Source of the DNA: Modestobacter sp.
GTDB lineage: Bacteria; Actinomycetota; Actinomycetes; Mycobacteriales; Geodermatophilaceae
Direction: 5' to 3'
Length of the DNA: 8,664 bases
NCBI GenBank assembly: GCA_025963425.1
Contig: JAOPUQ010000145.1
Coordinates: 1 to 8,664, forward strand
This document shows, piece after piece, positions 5,642 through 8,664 of this stretch; the stretch's first letter is position 1; each line of letters starts with the position of its first letter. A program made the translations under genes and the position numbers. Below the pieces are notes generated by a model. It was not told the origin of the DNA and did not search any database. It was given only the letters and a program-made list of their open reading frames with translations.

Positions 5642-8600
5642 ATGGGCGACACCGCTGACCTGCAGCCGAGCACCGGCACGACCGCACCGGCCGGGGTCTC
5701 GATCGAGCTGACGGCCACTCCGGTACTGAGCTACGCGCTCGCGCACAACGCCGTCCCGGTCGTCTCCCGCCTCGCCCTCACCAGTGACGTCGACGTCCGC
5801 GCCGCCGTCGTGCGGCTCACCGTCACCGATGCCGAGGGGCCGATCGGTGCGCCGGCGGAGGTGCTCGTCGACCTGGCGGCCGGCCGCACGACGGTCCGCG
5901 GGGACGTCGGACTGGCCCTGGACCCGGCCGCGATGCTCGCCGTCCAGGAGCGCCGCCCGGGCTGGATCCGGGTCGAGGTCACCGGCGACGGCCGGCTGCT
6001 CGGCCAGCGCCGGGTTCCGGTGCACGTGCTCGCCGCCGGCCAGTGGCTGGCCACCCCGGCGCCGCTGGCACTGGAGATGCTCGCCGCCCACGTGCAGCCC
6101 CACCACCCGGCGGTGGGCACACTGCTCGCCGACGCCGCCGTCCTGCTCGAGGAGCGCACCGGCAGCGCCGGCATCCAGGGGTACTCGGCCGGCCCGGCGC
6201 GGGTGGACCAGATCGTCGCCGCCCTGGCCGAGTCGATGCGCCGCCGCGCCGTCCGGCACGGTGAGCCGCCGGCCAACTGGGCCGACATCGGCCAGCTCGT
6301 CCGCACCCCCGGCGAGGTCCTCGACGGCCGCGTCGGCACCTGCCTGGACACCGTCGTGACCCTCGCCGCGGCCTGCGAGCAGGCCGGCATCCGGACCCTG
6401 GTGTGGCTGGTCGAGGGGGCGGGCAGCGGGCGGGACGCCGGCGGGCACGGCAGGCGGGTGGGTGAGGCCCACGCCTTCCTCGGCTACTGGCGGGAGGAGC
6501 GCAGCGCCGACTGCGCGGCCACCACCACCGACGTCGCCGCGCTGGTCAACTCCGTCGACCTCGGCCGGATCCGACTGGTGGAGACCACCCTGCTCACCGA
6601 CCGGGGCCGCCCCGCCGCGGACCTGCACCGCCCGCCCTACGCCGCGTGGCTGGCCGGCGACCTCGGCCGGGTCCTCGGGGTCACCGACGTGCACCGCGCG
6701 CGCACCGACGGAGTCCTGCCGCTGCCCGTGCGCATCCGGGACGCCGACGGCACCGTCACCGCCGTGGAGTACCTGCCGGCCCGGCACAGCTCCCCGCCGC
6801 CCGGGCCCACCCCGGCCCCCGCCCCGGCAGCCGACACCCGCCCCGAGCCGCCGGCCCGGGTGCGGAAGTGGAAGAACGCGCTGCTGGACCTGAGCCTGCG
6901 CAACCGGCTGATCAACTACACCGAGGGCGCCGGCCTGCCGCTGACCGTGCCGCACGACGCGCTGGCCGCCCTCGAGCGGCTCGTGCACACCGGCGCCCCG
7001 GTGACCCTGCTGCCCGGCGACCGGATGGGCGTCCTGGCGCGGGAGCGCGGGCTGCGCTCGGCCCGCGACCTGCCGGCCGGGCAGCTCACCGAACTGCTGG
7101 CCGCCCGCCGAACCGTGCACGCCGACGTCCCGGACGCCGGCTACCTCCCCCGGCTGCGCGGCCTGGCCGCGCAGGCGAGGACGGGAGTCGAGGAGACCGG
7201 GGCCAACAACCTGTACCTGGCCCTGGGTTCACTGGCCTGGGAACTGGACGGCCGCGCCCTGCGCTCGCCGCTGGTGCTGGTCCCCGTCGTCCTCACGCCC
7301 GCCTCCCGCGACGGCGGCTACCGGCTGAGCCTGGACGAGTCCGGCAGCAGCACGCCCAACTGGTGCCTGCTGGAGAAGCTGCGCCGGCTGCACGGGCTGA
7401 CCGCGCCGGGCATGGAGACCCCCGGCGAGGACGGCATCGGCATCGACCTGGACGCCGCCCTCACCGCGCTACGGACGGCACTGGCCGAGCACGGGCTGCC
7501 CTTCCGGGTCGAGTCGACCGCCGACCTGGCGATCCTGCAGTTCGCCACGTACCGGCAGTGGAAGGACCTCGACGAGCACTGGGCCGAACTCGCGGCCAAC
7601 CCGCTGGTCGCCCACCTGGTGCACGACCCGGACCAGCCGTTCGCCGACCCGGTGCCCGACACCGCCGTCGACCTCGCGGAGCTCGCGGAGCTCGACGAGC
7701 TCGACGAGCTCGCCGCCCGGTGCCCGGTCCCGGCCGATGCCTCGCAGCTGCGTGCGGTGGCCGAGGCCGGCGCGGGGCGCACCTTCGTGCTCGAGGGCCC
7801 GCCCGGCACCGGAAAGTCCCAGACCATCACCAACCTGCTCACCCGGGCCGTCGCCGACGGCAAGCGGGTGCTGTTCGTCGCCGAGAAGCGCGCCGCCCTC
7901 GACGTCGTCTCCCGGCGGCTGGACGCCGTCGGCATGGGGCCGTTCGCCCTGGACCTGCACGACCAGGGCAGCCGGCCGGCCGTCGTCCGCGCCCAGATCC
8001 GGGCGGCGCTCGATCACGCCGTCGAGGGGGACGCCGAGGGCCTGGCCGCCGGCACCGAGGACCTGCGCTCGGCCCGCCGCAGCCTGGCCCGCTACGCCGA
8101 CCGGCTGCACGCGGCCAACGGCGCCGGGCTCTCCTACTACTCCGCGCGCACCGGGGTGCTGGCCGCCGGCACCGACGTCCCCGCGCTGCCGATGCCGGCG
8201 GCGTTCGTCGCCGGCGCCTCCGCCGGGACGACGACGGCGGTCCGCCGCGCCCTCGCCCTGCTCCCCGACATCGCCGACCTGGCCCGCCCGTCCGGCGGTC
8301 ACGCCTGGGCGTTCATCGACACCGTGCACGTCGACATCTCCGCGGTGCAGCAGGCCGCGGTGCGGGTCGACCGGATCGTCCGGGACCTGCCCGGCGAGGG
8401 AGCGCTGGCCGCGGTGGTGCGCGCCGCCCGGACTCCGGGGCACCTCGACGCCCTGGTGCACCTGCTCTCCGGCCCGAAGGTGACCCTCGAGGTGCTCGAC
8501 GAGGTCCGGACCGAGCGGTGGGCGGCAGCGGCGGCGACCGTCACCGCCGAGGTCGCCGCGCTGGTCGGAACGGCGCACCCCGGCTTCGACGTCGCCACCC

Positions 8601-8664
8601 CGGCCGCGCTCGGCCTGCCCCTGGGGCAGCTGTTCGTCGACGCCCAGACCGCCGCCGCGTCCAG
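5642..8664 (+). CDS. Large transglutaminase-like/DUF4011 superfamily 1 helicase, N-terminal 1007 residues (3' end outside window)
   Basis: An uninterrupted frame runs to the window edge. Residues about 18-135 look like a beta-sandwich ending VPVHVLAAGQWLA, followed by a helical part (AHVQPHHPAVGTLL). Residues about 200-330 resemble a transglutaminase-like core: GRVGTCLDTVVTLAAACEQAG (Cys234) and EAHAFLGYW (His277), suggesting a papain-like peptidase or transferase. The third triad residue is not certain. A Pro/Ala linker covers 382-405. WKNALLDLSLRNRLINY (410-426) is the DUF4011 hallmark. The helicase core begins with ASQLRAV (Gln702), Walker A GPPGTGKS (719-726, Lys725) and VLFVAEKRAALDVV (743-756), then a helical insertion containing NGAGLSYYSAR. 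Motifs II-VI, and any DUF3320 or nuclease tail usual in this family, lie beyond the window. The ATG at 5642 has AGGA only 3 nt upstream, but no better in-frame start was found. Nucleic-acid unwinding coupled to a peptidase-like sensor, possibly in defence, is inference. Confidence 0.88.
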   Translation, partial: MGDTADLQPSTGTTAPAGVSIELTATPVLSYALAHNAVPVVSRLALTSDVDVRAAVVRLTVTDAEGPIGAPAEVLVDLAAGRTTVRGDVGLALDPAAMLAVQERRPGWIRVEVTGDGRLLGQRRVPVHVLAAGQWLATPAPLALEMLAAHVQPHHPAVGTLLADAAVLLEERTGSAGIQGYSAGPARVDQIVAALAESMRRRAVRHGEPPANWADIGQLVRTPGEVLDGRVGTCLDTVVTLAAACEQAGIRTLVWLVEGAGSGRDAGGHGRRVGEAHAFLGYWREERSADCAATTTDVAALVNSVDLGRIRLVETTLLTDRGRPAADLHRPPYAAWLAGDLGRVLGVTDVHRARTDGVLPLPVRIRDADGTVTAVEYLPARHSSPPPGPTPAPAPAADTRPEPPARVRKWKNALLDLSLRNRLINYTEGAGLPLTVPHDALAALERLVHTGAPVTLLPGDRMGVLARERGLRSARDLPAGQLTELLAARRTVHADVPDAGYLPRLRGLAAQARTGVEETGANNLYLALGSLAWELDGRALRSPLVLVPVVLTPASRDGGYRLSLDESGSSTPNWCLLEKLRRLHGLTAPGMETPGEDGIGIDLDAALTALRTALAEHGLPFRVESTADLAILQFATYRQWKDLDEHWAELAANPLVAHLVHDPDQPFADPVPDTAVDLAELAELDELDELAARCPVPADASQLRAVAEAGAGRTFVLEGPPGTGKSQTITNLLTRAVADGKRVLFVAEKRAALDVVSRRLDAVGMGPFALDLHDQGSRPAVVRAQIRAALDHAVEGDAEGLAAGTEDLRSARRSLARYADRLHAANGAGLSYYSARTGVLAAGTDVPALPMPAAFVAGASAGTTTAVRRALALLPDIADLARPSGGHAWAFIDTVHVDISAVQQAAVRVDRIVRDLPGEGALAAVVRAARTPGHLDALVHLLSGPKVTLEVLDEVRTERWAAAAATVTAEVAALVGTAHPGFDVATPAALGLPLGQLFVDAQTAAAS
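7676..7711 (+). repeat. Four in-frame 9-bp tandem repeats inside the helicase gene
   Basis: GCGGAGCTC occurs twice (7676-7684, 7685-7693), then GACGAGCTC twice (7694-7702, 7703-7711). They encode AEL-AEL-DEL-DEL (residues 679-690), an acidic helical stretch just before the helicase Q-motif region. Because the unit is 9 bp, copy-number change would keep the frame, so the segment could act as a length-variable hinge between the DUF4011 region and the motor. Confidence 0.8.

Noticed and set aside
4982..7120. A 712-codon open frame on the minus strand opposite the helicase gene
   Set aside because: Its translation is low-complexity Gly/Arg/Val/Ala sequence with no domain pattern, while the plus-strand frame shows clear motifs. 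Long antisense frames are expected in DNA this GC-rich.
7469..8578. A 369-codon minus-strand open frame opposite the Walker A region
   Set aside because: Same reason: compositionally biased shadow of the helicase reading frame.

Overview
The window is very GC-rich DNA with strong G/C third-position bias, frequent GTG starts and GGAGG-type ribosome binding sites. Together with a PRC-barrel/DUF2382 gene and a TetR-controlled catabolic pair, this points to an actinobacterium. A Geodermatophilaceae-like soil or stone actinomycete (Blastococcus, Geodermatophilus, Modestobacter) would fit, but that is inference. No rRNA, tRNA, CRISPR array, insertion sequence or phage gene is visible.

Left part (1-2504), all on the minus strand. 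It starts with the N-terminal part of a MalT-like, LuxR-family ATP-dependent regulator, cut by the window edge. Upstream of it lies a compact cis-element: a 15-bp palindrome next to three 11-bp tandem repeats. Next comes a two-gene catabolic operon with a 3-bp gap: a fumarylacetoacetate-hydrolase (FAH) family enzyme followed by an alpha/beta-hydrolase. A TetR regulator (2677-3471, plus strand) is divergent from this operon. The 172-bp space between them holds a perfect 11+11-bp inverted repeat, the natural candidate operator. The module looks like a substrate-induced pathway for a keto-acid or ring-cleavage product.

Middle part (3472-5160), plus strand. A PRC-barrel/DUF2382 protein and a four-helix membrane protein form a likely stress-type operon. 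It is preceded by an AT-rich 15-bp palindrome that overlaps a possible SigB/SigF-like promoter, and closed by a 20-bp-stem hairpin terminator.

Right part (5161-8664), plus strand. A small Cys/His protein (predicted zinc-binding) follows a palindromic site that partly resembles a DtxR/IdeR iron box. Then comes the most notable gene: the first 1007 residues of a very large protein. It joins a beta-rich N-terminal region, a transglutaminase-like domain (Cys234/His277), a Pro/Ala linker, a DUF4011 signature and a superfamily 1 helicase Walker A motif. The gene runs off the window. Its C-terminal half (motifs II-VI, possible DUF3320 or nuclease module) and any downstream partners cannot be seen. 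A role in genome defence or nucleic-acid quality control is inference from the architecture.

No gene-free stretch exceeds 300 bases; the longest gaps are about 190 bases or less.
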